From CAIUKX01 sp964580965 (GTDB lineage: Bacteria; Bacteroidota; Bacteroidia; Flavobacteriales_D; Crocinitomicaceae): DNA of 31,783 nt. Numbering within the stretch: the stretch's first letter is position 1; each line of letters starts with the position of its first letter. The translations under genes were made by a program, and so were the position numbers. The stretch is from assembly GCA_964580965.1 (NCBI GenBank), contig CAZOLZ010000020.1, positions 1-31,783 on the forward strand, written 5' to 3'. The notes beneath the pieces were generated by a model. The model saw only the letters and a program-made list of their open reading frames with translations, had not been told where the DNA came from and ran no database searches. Below are positions 24,197-31,515 of this stretch, one piece after another.

Positions 24197-24204
24197 TACT
24201 TTTG
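24197..24204 (+). promoter_or_regulatory. Putative -7 element (TACTTTTG) for the small unknown gene
   Basis: The match to TAnnTTTG ends 19 bases before the ATG at 24224, a distance like those of the better promoters here. No TTG is present at -33. Confidence 0.42.
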
Positions 24205-24223
24205 TTTTTATAAACGTATGTAA

Positions 24224-24607
24224 ATGATGATTACTTCTGATAAAATAATTTTATTTAACATGCGAACGACTTTAAAAGTGGTTCAAGAGTTGTTTAATCA
24301 GGAATATCCATTTTTGAAAATTACTTTTTTTTCAAAGTCGGCTAATCAACGAAATGGTTTTCTTTTGAAGCAAGTTGAAGAGTTGGATAGGTCTATTGGT
24401 GATTTTGCCAAAGATGGTTCAAACGATGTAAATTTAACTATTTTACCTTCAATGTCTGTAAATGAATTAGATTTAAAGATTCAATCTTTATTTCGTTTGA
24501 CAATTAAAGTTTTTCGGCAGTCCGGAAGTCTTTGGATACCTATAAATGAAACAGAAAGTTGGAGTATAGATGCTCAAAACAATGAAGGTAAAGTTTTGAG
24601 CACTTAG
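24224..24607 (+). CDS. Conserved-looking small protein of unknown function
   Basis: I cannot assign a function to this 127-residue protein. It has no signal peptide, membrane span or cysteine, so it is likely cytosolic. The sequence alternates predicted helix (VVQELFNQEYPFLKITFF, about 19-36) with short strands (DVNLTILPSMSVNELDLKIQSLF, about 68-90; then KVFRQSGSLWIPINETESWSID), a compact alpha/beta layout. I recall similar short proteins in other Bacteroidota annotated only as hypothetical. It stands alone between the fabG terminator and a convergent gene, with its own -7 element and an upstream palindrome. The next ATG in frame is the second codon, so the start may be 24227. Confidence 0.75.
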   Translation: MMITSDKIILFNMRTTLKVVQELFNQEYPFLKITFFSKSANQRNGFLLKQVEELDRSIGDFAKDGSNDVNLTILPSMSVNELDLKIQSLFRLTIKVFRQSGSLWIPINETESWSIDAQNNEGKVLST

Positions 24608-24619
24608 TAGAGGATTTTT

Positions 24620-25375
24620 TTATTCAAGGAAAAATACAATCGTACTAACAACTCGAGCTTTTTGAAAGTATGGTTCTTTTGGTGTTTCAGTTATACCGTT
24701 GTCATAATAATATCTTCCTGCTATCGATATTTGACCTTGAGAAGCAGTTTTGATTTTTCCTAATTTCGCTTTAGAGTCATTGGCAAATTGTTCCCCTGAA
24801 ATTCTTGCATTTTTTGTACTCTCGGCAATTAATTTAGGTTTTATTGTATTTAATGGAGGGAAGCGATAATTCGTTTGAATCTTTGATGTTAGATCTTTGC
24901 TAATTAAATCCAACTCAATTTTGGATGATATATCCTCTGTTGTTTCAACGTTATTTATTGAAATGGTGAGTTTTTGGTTTGTAATGTAACGATTAATTTT
25001 AACCTTGACTTGTTTTCCATTTTCCCATTTAGTTTTGTAATATTTTTGTTTATCAGTAACATCAATGTTTTGAATTTGTATTTCATCAAATTGGATTTTT
25101 GAAGAATTAAGGTAATCGATAATTACTTGTTTTTTGGATTCACATTTTTCAATCACATTTTGAAGTGTATCTCCTGAAAATGAAAAGCTAATACCAATTG
25201 ATGAAGATGTAGCCTTCATGTTCATTTCTGCTAAACCTTTTACGGTAACGATTCTGTCTTTATCGCTGAACGTTTTTAATCCGATAAAAATAAAATATCC
25301 CAAAAGACTCAGGCCTATTAGGATTGAAGCGGCTAGTGTAATTTGTATTAGAATGTATTTTCTTACTGGTCTCAT
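24620..25375 (-). CDS. SIMPL-domain (DUF541) protein, membrane-anchored
   Basis: A 251-residue protein with one N-terminal membrane span (about residues 8-32) that probably anchors it facing the periplasm. The SIMPL domain begins with RIVTVKGLAEMNMKA (about 41-55) and ends with KARVVSTIVFFLE, the typical closing strand. The family includes proteins named for interaction with a mouse kinase and bacterial periplasmic proteins linked to oxidative stress, but its molecular activity is not known. It starts 12 bases after the small zinc-ribbon gene, suggesting co-transcription. It ends 12 bases from the convergent unknown gene. Confidence 0.9.
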   Translation of the reverse strand: MRPVRKYILIQITLAASILIGLSLLGYFIFIGLKTFSDKDRIVTVKGLAEMNMKATSSSIGISFSFSGDTLQNVIEKCESKKQVIIDYLNSSKIQFDEIQIQNIDVTDKQKYYKTKWENGKQVKVKINRYITNQKLTISINNVETTEDISSKIELDLISKDLTSKIQTNYRFPPLNTIKPKLIAESTKNARISGEQFANDSKAKLGKIKTASQGQISIAGRYYYDNGITETPKEPYFQKARVVSTIVFFLE

Positions 25376-25387
25376 GTATGTTTGGTA

Positions 25388-25588
25388 TTAATCTTCATCA
25401 TAGTAACTATTCGTGTGAATATAAACTCCTTGAACATCGCAGTTTTTATTTCTACAGTGATACGTTGATTGAACTCCGTGATGGGTTCCATCATCATCTT
25501 CAAGATCGAAGTTTGAATCCCATAGTATCTGTTGTTTACATTTAGGACAAACTATTGTAATTTGTTTACTTGAATTTTCTTTTTCCAT
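25388..25588 (-). CDS. Small zinc-ribbon protein
   Basis: A 66-residue cytosolic protein with two cysteine pairs: CPKCKQQILW (about 14-23) and YHCRNKNCDVQG (about 44-55). These form a likely rubredoxin- or zinc-ribbon-type metal site. The middle is acidic (DLEDDDGTHHG) and the end is rich in Tyr, Asp and Glu. No named family is recognised. It precedes the SIMPL gene by 12 bases, and its upstream side is bounded by the trxB terminator. Confidence 0.8.
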   Translation of the reverse strand: MEKENSSKQITIVCPKCKQQILWDSNFDLEDDDGTHHGVQSTYHCRNKNCDVQGVYIHTNSYYDED

Positions 25589-25652
25589 GTAAAGTTTACC
25601 TTTGAGTGTGTAATTTCAAAAACGTTTAATCAATCTTTTTATTGTTTAAAAT

Positions 25653-25687
25653 AAAAAGAGGGTGCTCGAAAATTCGACACACCCTCT
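25653..25687 (-). terminator. Rho-independent terminator after trxB (minus strand)
   Basis: Read on the minus strand, AGAGGGTG pairs with CACCCTCT around a 15-base loop (itself containing TCGA-ATTT-TCGA) and is followed by TTTTT. It lies 72 bases after the trxB stop and isolates trxB from the zinc-ribbon gene. Confidence 0.85.
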
Positions 25688-25758
25688 AAAATTCTTGATA
25701 AGAAATGAATCAAAAATAAAATGTATTAGCTCATTTTGATTCAAAATCTAAAGTTTAG

Positions 25759-26706
25759 CTAATGTTCTAAACTAGATAAATATCTTTCAGCATCCAAAGC
25801 TGCCATACATCCTGTTCCTGCTGCTGTTATTGCTTGACGGTAATTTTTATCAGCAGCATCTCCAGCAACAAATACTCCAGCTACATTTGTTTTTGAAGTT
25901 CCAGGTTGTTCATATTTGATATATCCTGTTTCATCTAACTCTAAGTGATTTTTGAAGATTTCCGTATTTGGTTGGTGTCCAATGGCAACAAAAAATCCTG
26001 TGGCAGGAATTGTTTTTTCTTCACCTGTTTTGTTGTTTTTAACTTTTACACCTTCTACTACATCATCTCCCAAAACCTCAACAGTTTCAGTATTGAATAA
26101 TATTTCAATATTTGGAGTTTTCATTACTCTTTCAGCCATGATTTTAGAAGCTCTAAATTCATCACGTCTTACTAACATCGTTACTTTCGTGCAAAGTTTA
26201 GATAAGTAATGTGCTTCTTCACAAGCTGAATCTCCAGCTCCCACGATAACAGTTTCTTGACCTCTGTAGAAAAAACCGTCACAAACAGCACAAGCAGATA
26301 CACCTCCACCGCTGTTTAAGAATTTTTGTTCACTTGGTAATCCTAAATATTTTGCCGATGCACCAGTCGATATGATAACTGTTTTCGCTTGAATTTCATG
26401 ACCATCTTCAGTCCAACATTTGTGAATTGATCCTGAAAAATCAACTTTATTGATGAATCCAAATCGGATGTCAGCTTCAAATCTTTTAGCTTGAGCCTCT
26501 AACTCAACCATCATTTCAGGTCCTGTGATTCCTTGAGGGTAACCTGGAAAGTTTTCAACTTCATTCGTAGTTGTTAATTGTCCTCCGGGTTGCATTCCTT
26601 GGTATAAAACGGGTTTCATATCCGCTCTTGCTGCATATATTGCGGCTGTATAACCAGCTGGTCCTGAACCTATGATTAAGCAGTCTACTGTTTCAACTTG
26701 ACTCAT
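25759..26706 (-). CDS. trxB: Thioredoxin-disulfide reductase
   Basis: TrxB is a cytosolic FAD enzyme that uses NADPH to reduce thioredoxin. The 315-residue protein has the FAD-binding GSGPAG (13-18), the redox pair CAVC (139-142), the NADPH loop GAGDSACEEA (157-166) and the FAD motif VAGVFVAGDAAD near the C terminus. All match low-molecular-weight TrxB. I set the start at ATG 26706, because the 18 codons upstream in frame give an unrelated Lys/Ile-rich string and MSQVETVDCLIIG is the expected beginning. Because bacillithiol, a GPx-type peroxidase and TrxB are all present, thioredoxin may recycle the peroxidase; this is inference. A terminator follows. Confidence 0.96.
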   Translation of the reverse strand: MSQVETVDCLIIGSGPAGYTAAIYAARADMKPVLYQGMQPGGQLTTTNEVENFPGYPQGITGPEMMVELEAQAKRFEADIRFGFINKVDFSGSIHKCWTEDGHEIQAKTVIISTGASAKYLGLPSEQKFLNSGGGVSACAVCDGFFYRGQETVIVGAGDSACEEAHYLSKLCTKVTMLVRRDEFRASKIMAERVMKTPNIEILFNTETVEVLGDDVVEGVKVKNNKTGEEKTIPATGFFVAIGHQPNTEIFKNHLELDETGYIKYEQPGTSKTNVAGVFVAGDAADKNYRQAITAAGTGCMAALDAERYLSSLEH

Positions 26707-26804
26707 TTGAATATTTTTTATGTTAATTTTAAAGATTTTGTAGGGTGTAAAAATAATCAAAACAATTTATTTGGAAGTCACAAAAAAGTTTAAAATTAAG
26801 TTCT

Positions 26805-27428
26805 TTATGAGCTTAGTTCTTTAAGTTCATTTAAAATTAATGCAGTTGCTCCCCAAATTTTTTTGTTACCATATTTGAAGCATGGGATATTTTTTTGAAT
26901 CATTCCATTAGGAAATTTCACTTCCATTGTAGAGATTGTGTTAGGGTCAATTAGTTTTTTTAATGGAAAATGGATAACTTCTTTAACTTCACGAATATCG
27001 GGAGTTAAATTTTGATTAAGTTCAGAAACAAAAAGGTAAGGTTTTACGAGGAAGTTACTTACAGGGATATACACTTGAGTTAATTGGCTTATAAAATGTT
27101 CATCAGGAAGAATTAACCCAATTTCTTCATTTGTCTCTCTAATTGCAGTGTATAATAAAGTGGCATCATGACCTTCTTTTTTTCCACCAGGGAAAGAGAT
27201 TTGGCCACTGTGAGCACCTTTGTATGTTTGTCTTTCAGTTAAGATGATGTGGGGTTGATTGTTATGGTTATGTATAATAACTGCAACAGCACTTTCTTTG
27301 TAATCGTTTTTATTTTGGATAGCTAAACTTGAAATGGGTCTATTTATTGGAGCCATTTTTTGATGAGCTGACTCACCAGGTAAACCTGATTTTATTCTTT
27401 GATTGATATGTTTTAGTAAGTCTTCCAT
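26805..27428 (-). CDS. Nudix hydrolase, CoA pyrophosphatase (NudL-like)
   Basis: A 207-residue cytosolic Nudix enzyme that probably cleaves CoA to 4'-phosphopantetheine and 3',5'-ADP. The subgroup motif before the Nudix box, LTERQTYKGAHSGQISFPGG (63-82), matches the LLTKR...HxGQxxFPGG block of CoA diphosphatases. The Nudix box follows with GGKKEGHDA (81-89) and RETNEEIG (97-104), including the metal-binding glutamates. The remaining C-terminal half is typical of the group. It is 98 bases upstream of trxB on the same strand. The 416-base spacer before it is filled with palindromic repeats. Other nucleotide substrates cannot be excluded. Confidence 0.88.
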   Translation of the reverse strand: MEDLLKHINQRIKSGLPGESAHQKMAPINRPISSLAIQNKNDYKESAVAVIIHNHNNQPHIILTERQTYKGAHSGQISFPGGKKEGHDATLLYTAIRETNEEIGLILPDEHFISQLTQVYIPVSNFLVKPYLFVSELNQNLTPDIREVKEVIHFPLKKLIDPNTISTMEVKFPNGMIQKNIPCFKYGNKKIWGATALILNELKELSS

Positions 27429-27478
27429 AGCTATTGTAAATGTAGAAAATAATCTGAAATTCTCTAAGCTTTTATAGG

Positions 27479-27570
27479 TCTCCCTCCCTAGTAGGGAATA
27501 AGGGAGGTGGTTTTTTACTTTTTTTAAGTTGTATTATGTCACCCATCTTAATCTTCCCTCAAGGGAAGAG
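27479..27570. repeat. Palindromic repeat unit, first tandem copy
   Basis: The left half (27479-27510) has a variant hairpin CCCTA-G-TAGGG followed by AATAAGGGAGGTGG. The right half (27538-27570) runs GTCACCCATCTTAATC then CTTCCCTCAAGGGAAG, a perfect hairpin. The two halves are imperfect reverse complements across a T-rich spacer. Confidence 0.88.
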
Positions 27571-27606
27571 ACTTATTCTCACTTCGAATTAATAAGTTGA
27601 GTTTAG

Positions 27607-27700
27607 GTCTCCCTCCTTGAGGAGGGATTAAGGGAGGTGAGTTTTAGCTTGTTTTTAAGTTTTATTTGTCACCCCTCTGTATCTCCCCTCAAGGGGAGAG
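27607..27700. repeat. Palindromic repeat unit, second tandem copy
   Basis: The left half (27607-27640) contains CCCTCC-TTGA-GGAGGG and then ATTAAGGGAGGTGA. The right half (27668-27700) contains GTCACCCCTCTGTATC and the hairpin CTCCCCTCAAGGGGAG. A spacer of about 36 bases (TTCGAATTAATAAGTTGAG) joins it to the first copy. Confidence 0.88.
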
Positions 27701-27735
27701 TTGGTTTAGCTCTCAAATTAATATGTTTAGCATAG

Positions 27736-27770
27736 GTCTCCCTCCTTGAGTAGGGAATAAGGGAGGTGAC
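27736..27770. repeat. Palindromic repeat, lone left half-module
   Basis: GTCTCCCTCCTTGAGTAGGG and then AATAAGGGAGGTGAC. Only the left half is present. It ends 3 bases before the -33 TTG of the trhO promoter, so the array abuts the promoter. Confidence 0.85.
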
Positions 27771-27773
27771 AAC

Positions 27774-27806
27774 TTGTTATACTATCAAAAAAATACCTTA
27801 CTTTTG
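27774..27806 (+). promoter_or_regulatory. Promoter of trhO (TTG-N22-TACTTTTG)
   Basis: TTG at 27774-27776 and TACTTTTG at 27799-27806 are spaced by 22 bases, within the accepted Bacteroidota range. The -7 element ends 38 bases before the trhO ATG. Confidence 0.55.
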
Positions 27807-27844
27807 CAGTACTCAATTATTTACAAATTAAATATATACATAGC

Positions 27845-28891
27845 ATGCAACTGTGGAATACATTAAGTAAAGAGGAGTTAGAAGCGAAATTGAGGGAACT
27901 AGGTTATGAATATGTAACCGTTTCTTTTTATCAATACGCTCACATTGAAAACCCTCGTTTGTTTAGAGATCATTTATTTATGATGTGGTCTAAATTAGAT
28001 GTTGTTGGAAGAACATACGTCGCTAAAGAAGGTATTAATTCCCAAATCGCAATTCCTTCTCACAACTTTGAACAATTCAAAAATGAACTTTACGAAATAG
28101 ATTTTTTAAATGAAATTCGTTTAAATATTGCTGTTGATAATTCAGAAGCTGAGTTTCCTTTTTTGAAGTTAAAAATTAAGGTTAGGGACAAGATTTTAGC
28201 AGATGGTTTGAATGATGAAACGTTTGATGTTACCAACAAAGGAAAACATTTAACAGCTGAGGAATTCAACGAGCTTACGAGCAAAGATGATACGATCTTG
28301 ATTGATTTCAGAAATCATTATGAAACAGAAGTAGGTTACTTCGAAGGCGCTATTTTACCTGATGTAGATACTTTTAGGGAGTCTTTACCTTTAATTGAAG
28401 ATAAATACTTGAAAGGGAATGAAGATAAGAATATTGTGATGTATTGTACAGGTGGTATTCGGTGTGAAAAAGCTTCTGCATGGTTTAAACACAAAGGTTT
28501 TAATAATGTTCATCAATTAGAAGGTGGAATTATTAAGTATGCCAATGATTGTAAAAACGAAGGGTTAGAAAATCGATTTATCGGGAAGAATTTTGTTTTT
28601 GATGAACGAAGAGCTGAAAGAATTACAGATGATGTGATTGCTGTTTGTCATCAATGTGGAAAGCCTGCAGATGTTCATACTAATTGCGCAAATGAAGCTT
28701 GTCATTTATTATTTATTCAATGTGATGAATGTAAGGAGAAGTATGAAAATTGTTGCTCGGAAGAATGTGTCTCTATTATTCATTTACCAGAAGAAGAGCA
28801 GAGGGCGTTAAGGAAAGGTCAAAATAAGAGCAATAAAATATTTAAGAAGGGGAGGTCAGAGAAGTTGGTTTTTAAGAAAAACAATCAATAA
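27845..28891 (+). CDS. trhO: Oxygen-dependent tRNA uridine(34) hydroxylase (rhodanese family)
   Basis: TrhO (formerly YceA/UPF0176) hydroxylates uridine 34 of tRNA to 5-hydroxyuridine using oxygen, an early step of wobble-base modification. The 348-residue protein has the N-terminal TrhO domain (about 1-110; VVGRTYVAKEGINSQIA near 58-74) and a rhodanese domain (about 130-230) with the active-site loop YCTGGIRCEKA beginning at Y200, catalytic C201. The C-terminal segment (about 265-320) is cysteine-rich (CHQCGKPADVHTNC, CDECKEKYENCC) and may bind zinc, as in long family members. lgt follows after 14 bases, so the two are probably one transcript. A clear promoter lies upstream. Confidence 0.94.
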   Translation: MQLWNTLSKEELEAKLRELGYEYVTVSFYQYAHIENPRLFRDHLFMMWSKLDVVGRTYVAKEGINSQIAIPSHNFEQFKNELYEIDFLNEIRLNIAVDNSEAEFPFLKLKIKVRDKILADGLNDETFDVTNKGKHLTAEEFNELTSKDDTILIDFRNHYETEVGYFEGAILPDVDTFRESLPLIEDKYLKGNEDKNIVMYCTGGIRCEKASAWFKHKGFNNVHQLEGGIIKYANDCKNEGLENRFIGKNFVFDERRAERITDDVIAVCHQCGKPADVHTNCANEACHLLFIQCDECKEKYENCCSEECVSIIHLPEEEQRALRKGQNKSNKIFKKGRSEKLVFKKNNQ

Positions 28892-28905
28892 ACTGTAAAA
28901 TAATC

Positions 28906-29766
28906 ATGTTCAACTTAGCTGTAAACTGGGATGTAGATCCACAAATTTTTGAAGGATATAAAACACCGAACTGGTATGGGTTATTATTCGTTTCAGGTCT
29001 AATTTTAGGTTATTTCTTCATTAAAAAAGTATTTAAAAAAGAAGGTGTCAAAGATGAACTCCTTGATAAGCTTGTCTTGTATATGGTTATAGCCACTGTT
29101 GTAGGGGCACGTTTAGGTCATGTATTGTTTTACGGTCCTTATTTTGATAAAATTACAGCAGAGGGCTTAGTTGTTGAAAGAGGTTACTTTTCTCACCCTT
29201 TAGATATCGTTAAGATATGGGAGGGAGGATTAGCTAGTCATGGTGCTGCGATTGTTATTGCAGTTGCTTTATGGTTGTTTGCTAAAAAAGTTATCCAAAA
29301 ACCCTATTTGTGGATGTTAGATCGAATTGCAGCTTCTTTAGCTGTTGGTGCTGCTTTTATACGTTTAGGAAATCTAGCAAACTCTGAAATTGTAGGAAAT
29401 GTAACTTCAGGTTGGGGTTTCCGCTTTATGCGAAATGATTGTTATCCACCATTTGATTGTTCTTGGGCAGATATTCCAGTACGTCATCCTGCTCAATTGT
29501 ACGAGTCTGTAAGTTATTTTATTTTGTTTGCACTTTTGATCTTCTTGTTTTGGAAGAAACAAATGTGGCGTAAACAAGGTTTTATTTTTGGGTTTTATTT
29601 AGTTTTTACCTTCGTTGCACGTTTTTTAATTGAGTTTGTGAAAATTGGTCAAGCAGAACGTGATGATTATTTATTCTTGAATACAGGGCAATTATTGAGT
29701 ATACCTTTTGTATTGATAGGTGGCTGGATCATGGTTAGGGCTTTTGGAAAGAAGGAGCAAAAATAG
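28906..29766 (+). CDS. lgt: Prolipoprotein diacylglyceryl transferase
   Basis: Lgt is an inner-membrane enzyme that moves a diacylglyceryl group from phosphatidylglycerol to the lipobox cysteine of prolipoproteins, the first step of lipoprotein maturation. The 286-residue protein has about seven membrane spans. Conserved elements are GARLGHVLFY (67-76), EGGLASHGA with H112, the Lgt signature RLGNLANSE (153-161; R153) and RHPAQLYE (193-200). A YLFLNTGQLLSIPF stretch matches the C-terminal part of the family. It is 14 bases after trhO, and the following spacer holds another repeat half-module. Confidence 0.96.
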   Translation: MFNLAVNWDVDPQIFEGYKTPNWYGLLFVSGLILGYFFIKKVFKKEGVKDELLDKLVLYMVIATVVGARLGHVLFYGPYFDKITAEGLVVERGYFSHPLDIVKIWEGGLASHGAAIVIAVALWLFAKKVIQKPYLWMLDRIAASLAVGAAFIRLGNLANSEIVGNVTSGWGFRFMRNDCYPPFDCSWADIPVRHPAQLYESVSYFILFALLIFLFWKKQMWRKQGFIFGFYLVFTFVARFLIEFVKIGQAERDDYLFLNTGQLLSIPFVLIGGWIMVRAFGKKEQK

Positions 29767-29773
29767 ATCTTCC

Positions 29774-29810
29774 TTGCTCTCGACTCCGCTCGATCTGCGG
29801 AAAATGACAT
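29774..29810. repeat. GC-rich intergenic module, possible second repeat family
   Basis: The bases around GCTCTCGACTCCGCTCGATC and TGCGGAAAATGACA stand out from the AT-rich surroundings. They resemble the short "ctcgactccgctcgat" strings I recall scattered between genes of related genomes. Only one copy is in the window, so repeat status rests on memory. Confidence 0.35.
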
Positions 29811-29838
29811 ACTTTTTTAGTTTTCGAAGCGATATTAG

Positions 29839-29873
29839 GTCTCTTCCCTCGAGGGAAGATTAAGATGGGTGAC
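29839..29873. repeat. Palindromic repeat, lone half-module after lgt
   Basis: GTCTCTTCCCTCGAGGGAAG then ATTAAGATGGGTGAC. This is nearly the reverse complement of the right half at 27538-27570, with the loop changed from CA to CG. It carries a perfect hairpin TTCCCTCGAGGGAA. Confidence 0.85.
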
Positions 29874-30041
29874 ATAATGATTAGATACAAGAATTAATCA
29901 ACCTTAGAAAGTTCATTTCCCCATTTTCTCATTTTCAAATTTTCATTGTTTTATAAGTGATTTAAGTATTGATTTTTTTATTTAAAAGCAATTCGCCCGT
30001 ACGTAAATTTATTTTTAATTTAGCCTTTCAAAATTTAAATA

Positions 30042-31505
30042 ATGTTATTTAATTCCATAGATTTTGCGATTTTTTTGCCAATAGTATTTATTCTGTATTG
30101 GTTTGTTTTCAAGAATAAATTGAAAGGACAGAATTTATTGATTGTAGTTGCAAGTTATGTCTTTTACGGTTGGTGGGATTGGCGGTTCCTATTTTTGATA
30201 CTGTTTAGTACTCTTGTTGATTATTCGGTTGGAGTTAAATTAAAAAATGAAGAAAGACAAAAAACAAGAAAGATTCTTCTTTGGATAAGTGTCACCGTGA
30301 ATTTGGGATTATTGTTCTTTTTCAAATACTATAATTTCTTTTTGGATAATTTTATAGAAGCTTTTTCTTTTTTAGGAGTAAAAATAAACGGAAGCCATTT
30401 AAATATCATTCTTCCTGTTGGAATCAGTTTTTATACTTTCCAAACGATGAGTTATACCATCGATGTGTACAGACGAAAATTAGAGTCCACTAAAGATTTC
30501 ATTGCTTTTTCGGCATTTGTTAGTTTTTTTCCGCAATTAGTTGCAGGACCTATCGAGCGAGCAACTCATTTATTGCCTCAATTTTATCGTAAACGTAAAT
30601 TTGAATATGCAAAAGCAGTTGATGGTATGCGTCAAATTTTATGGGGATTGTTTAAAAAAGTTGTCATTGCTGATAACTGTGCAGAAATAGCAAATCAAGT
30701 ATTTAACCATTCGGAACAGTATTCAGGTTTAACCTTACTAATAGGTGCGATTGCGTTTACGTTTCAAATTTATGGTGATTTTTCAGGTTATTCGGATATT
30801 GCCATAGGAACATCACGTTTGTTTGGGTTTGACTTGATGCAAAACTTTAGATTTCCATATTTTTCTCGGGATATTGCAGAATTTTGGCGCAGGTGGCACA
30901 TTTCACTGTCTACTTGGTTTCGTGATTATGTATATATTCCATTAGGAGGAAGTAGAGGCTCAAAATGGAAAAGAATACGTAATGTTGTTATAATTTTCTT
31001 GTTAAGTGGCTTTTGGCATGGAGCGAATTGGACTTTCTTAGCTTGGGGAGGATTAAATGCGCTGTATTTTTTACCATTATTACTATTGAATAAAAACAGA
31101 AAAAATATTGATGAAATTGCTCCTAAACGATTATTTCCTTCCTTTAAGGAGGGAATTGCTATTTTATCAACGTTTAGTTTGATTGTGATTGCTTGGATAT
31201 TTTTTAGGGCTGAGAATATAGGAGATGCAATTAGTTTTATTATTTCTTCTGTAGAAGGTTTATTTAAATTTGATTCTATAAAAAGTAGTATTGAATTTTA
31301 TTTAACTGTATTTGGTATAAAATTATCATTTGTATTATTGTTTTTTATTATCATTGAATGGTTTGGTAGAAATGAGTTATTTGCTATTTCTAAGATTTTT
31401 ATTCGGTCAAATAAAATTCTTAGACTAAGTTTTTATTTTTTACTTTTTTACCTAATTGTAATTATGAAAGGTGGTGAAGAAGATTTTATTTATTTTCAAT
31501 TTTAA
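30042..31505 (+). CDS. MBOAT-family membrane O-acyltransferase (AlgI/DltB-like)
   Basis: A 487-residue inner-membrane protein of the MBOAT family with about ten to twelve membrane spans. Family blocks are YVFYGWWDWRF (about 39-49), LPVGISFYTFQTMSYTIDVY (about 125-144), FVSFFPQLVAGPIERA (about 159-174), IAEFWRRWHISLSTWFRDY (H286) and SGFWHGANWTFLAWGG with the catalytic-type H326. Such proteins pass an acyl group, usually acetyl, across the membrane for modification of an exopolysaccharide or cell-wall polymer, together with an SGNH-fold partner. A probable partner starts 10 bases downstream. The substrate is unknown; no alginate or teichoic acid genes are present. The upstream 275-base spacer holds repeats and no clear promoter. 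Confidence 0.94.
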   Translation: MLFNSIDFAIFLPIVFILYWFVFKNKLKGQNLLIVVASYVFYGWWDWRFLFLILFSTLVDYSVGVKLKNEERQKTRKILLWISVTVNLGLLFFFKYYNFFLDNFIEAFSFLGVKINGSHLNIILPVGISFYTFQTMSYTIDVYRRKLESTKDFIAFSAFVSFFPQLVAGPIERATHLLPQFYRKRKFEYAKAVDGMRQILWGLFKKVVIADNCAEIANQVFNHSEQYSGLTLLIGAIAFTFQIYGDFSGYSDIAIGTSRLFGFDLMQNFRFPYFSRDIAEFWRRWHISLSTWFRDYVYIPLGGSRGSKWKRIRNVVIIFLLSGFWHGANWTFLAWGGLNALYFLPLLLLNKNRKNIDEIAPKRLFPSFKEGIAILSTFSLIVIAWIFFRAENIGDAISFIISSVEGLFKFDSIKSSIEFYLTVFGIKLSFVLLFFIIIEWFGRNELFAISKIFIRSNKILRLSFYFLLFYLIVIMKGGEEDFIYFQF

Positions 31506-31515
31506 TTATTTGTAA

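Larger units (their letters stand above)
27429..27844. other. Intergenic spacer with tandem palindromic repeats and the trhO promoter
   Basis: No gene is seen here. Most of the 416 bases are two and a quarter copies of a repeat whose left halves begin at 27479, 27607 and 27736, giving periods of 128 and 129 bases. The last 70 bases hold the trhO promoter and leader. The flanking genes are divergent. Confidence 0.8.

Noticed and set aside
26707..26760. Upstream extension of trxB by 18 codons
   Set aside because: The added Ile/Lys-rich string is not found in thioredoxin reductases and the ATG at 26706 gives the expected MSQVETVDCLIIG.
27479..27770. Possible CRISPR array
   Set aside because: The repeats contain two different hairpins, are 128 bases apart, the spacers between them are conserved rather than unique, and no cas gene is near.
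30000..30041. Promoter for the MBOAT gene
   Set aside because: TAGCCTTTC near 30021 only loosely resembles a -7 element and lacks the TTTG core, so no site was annotated.
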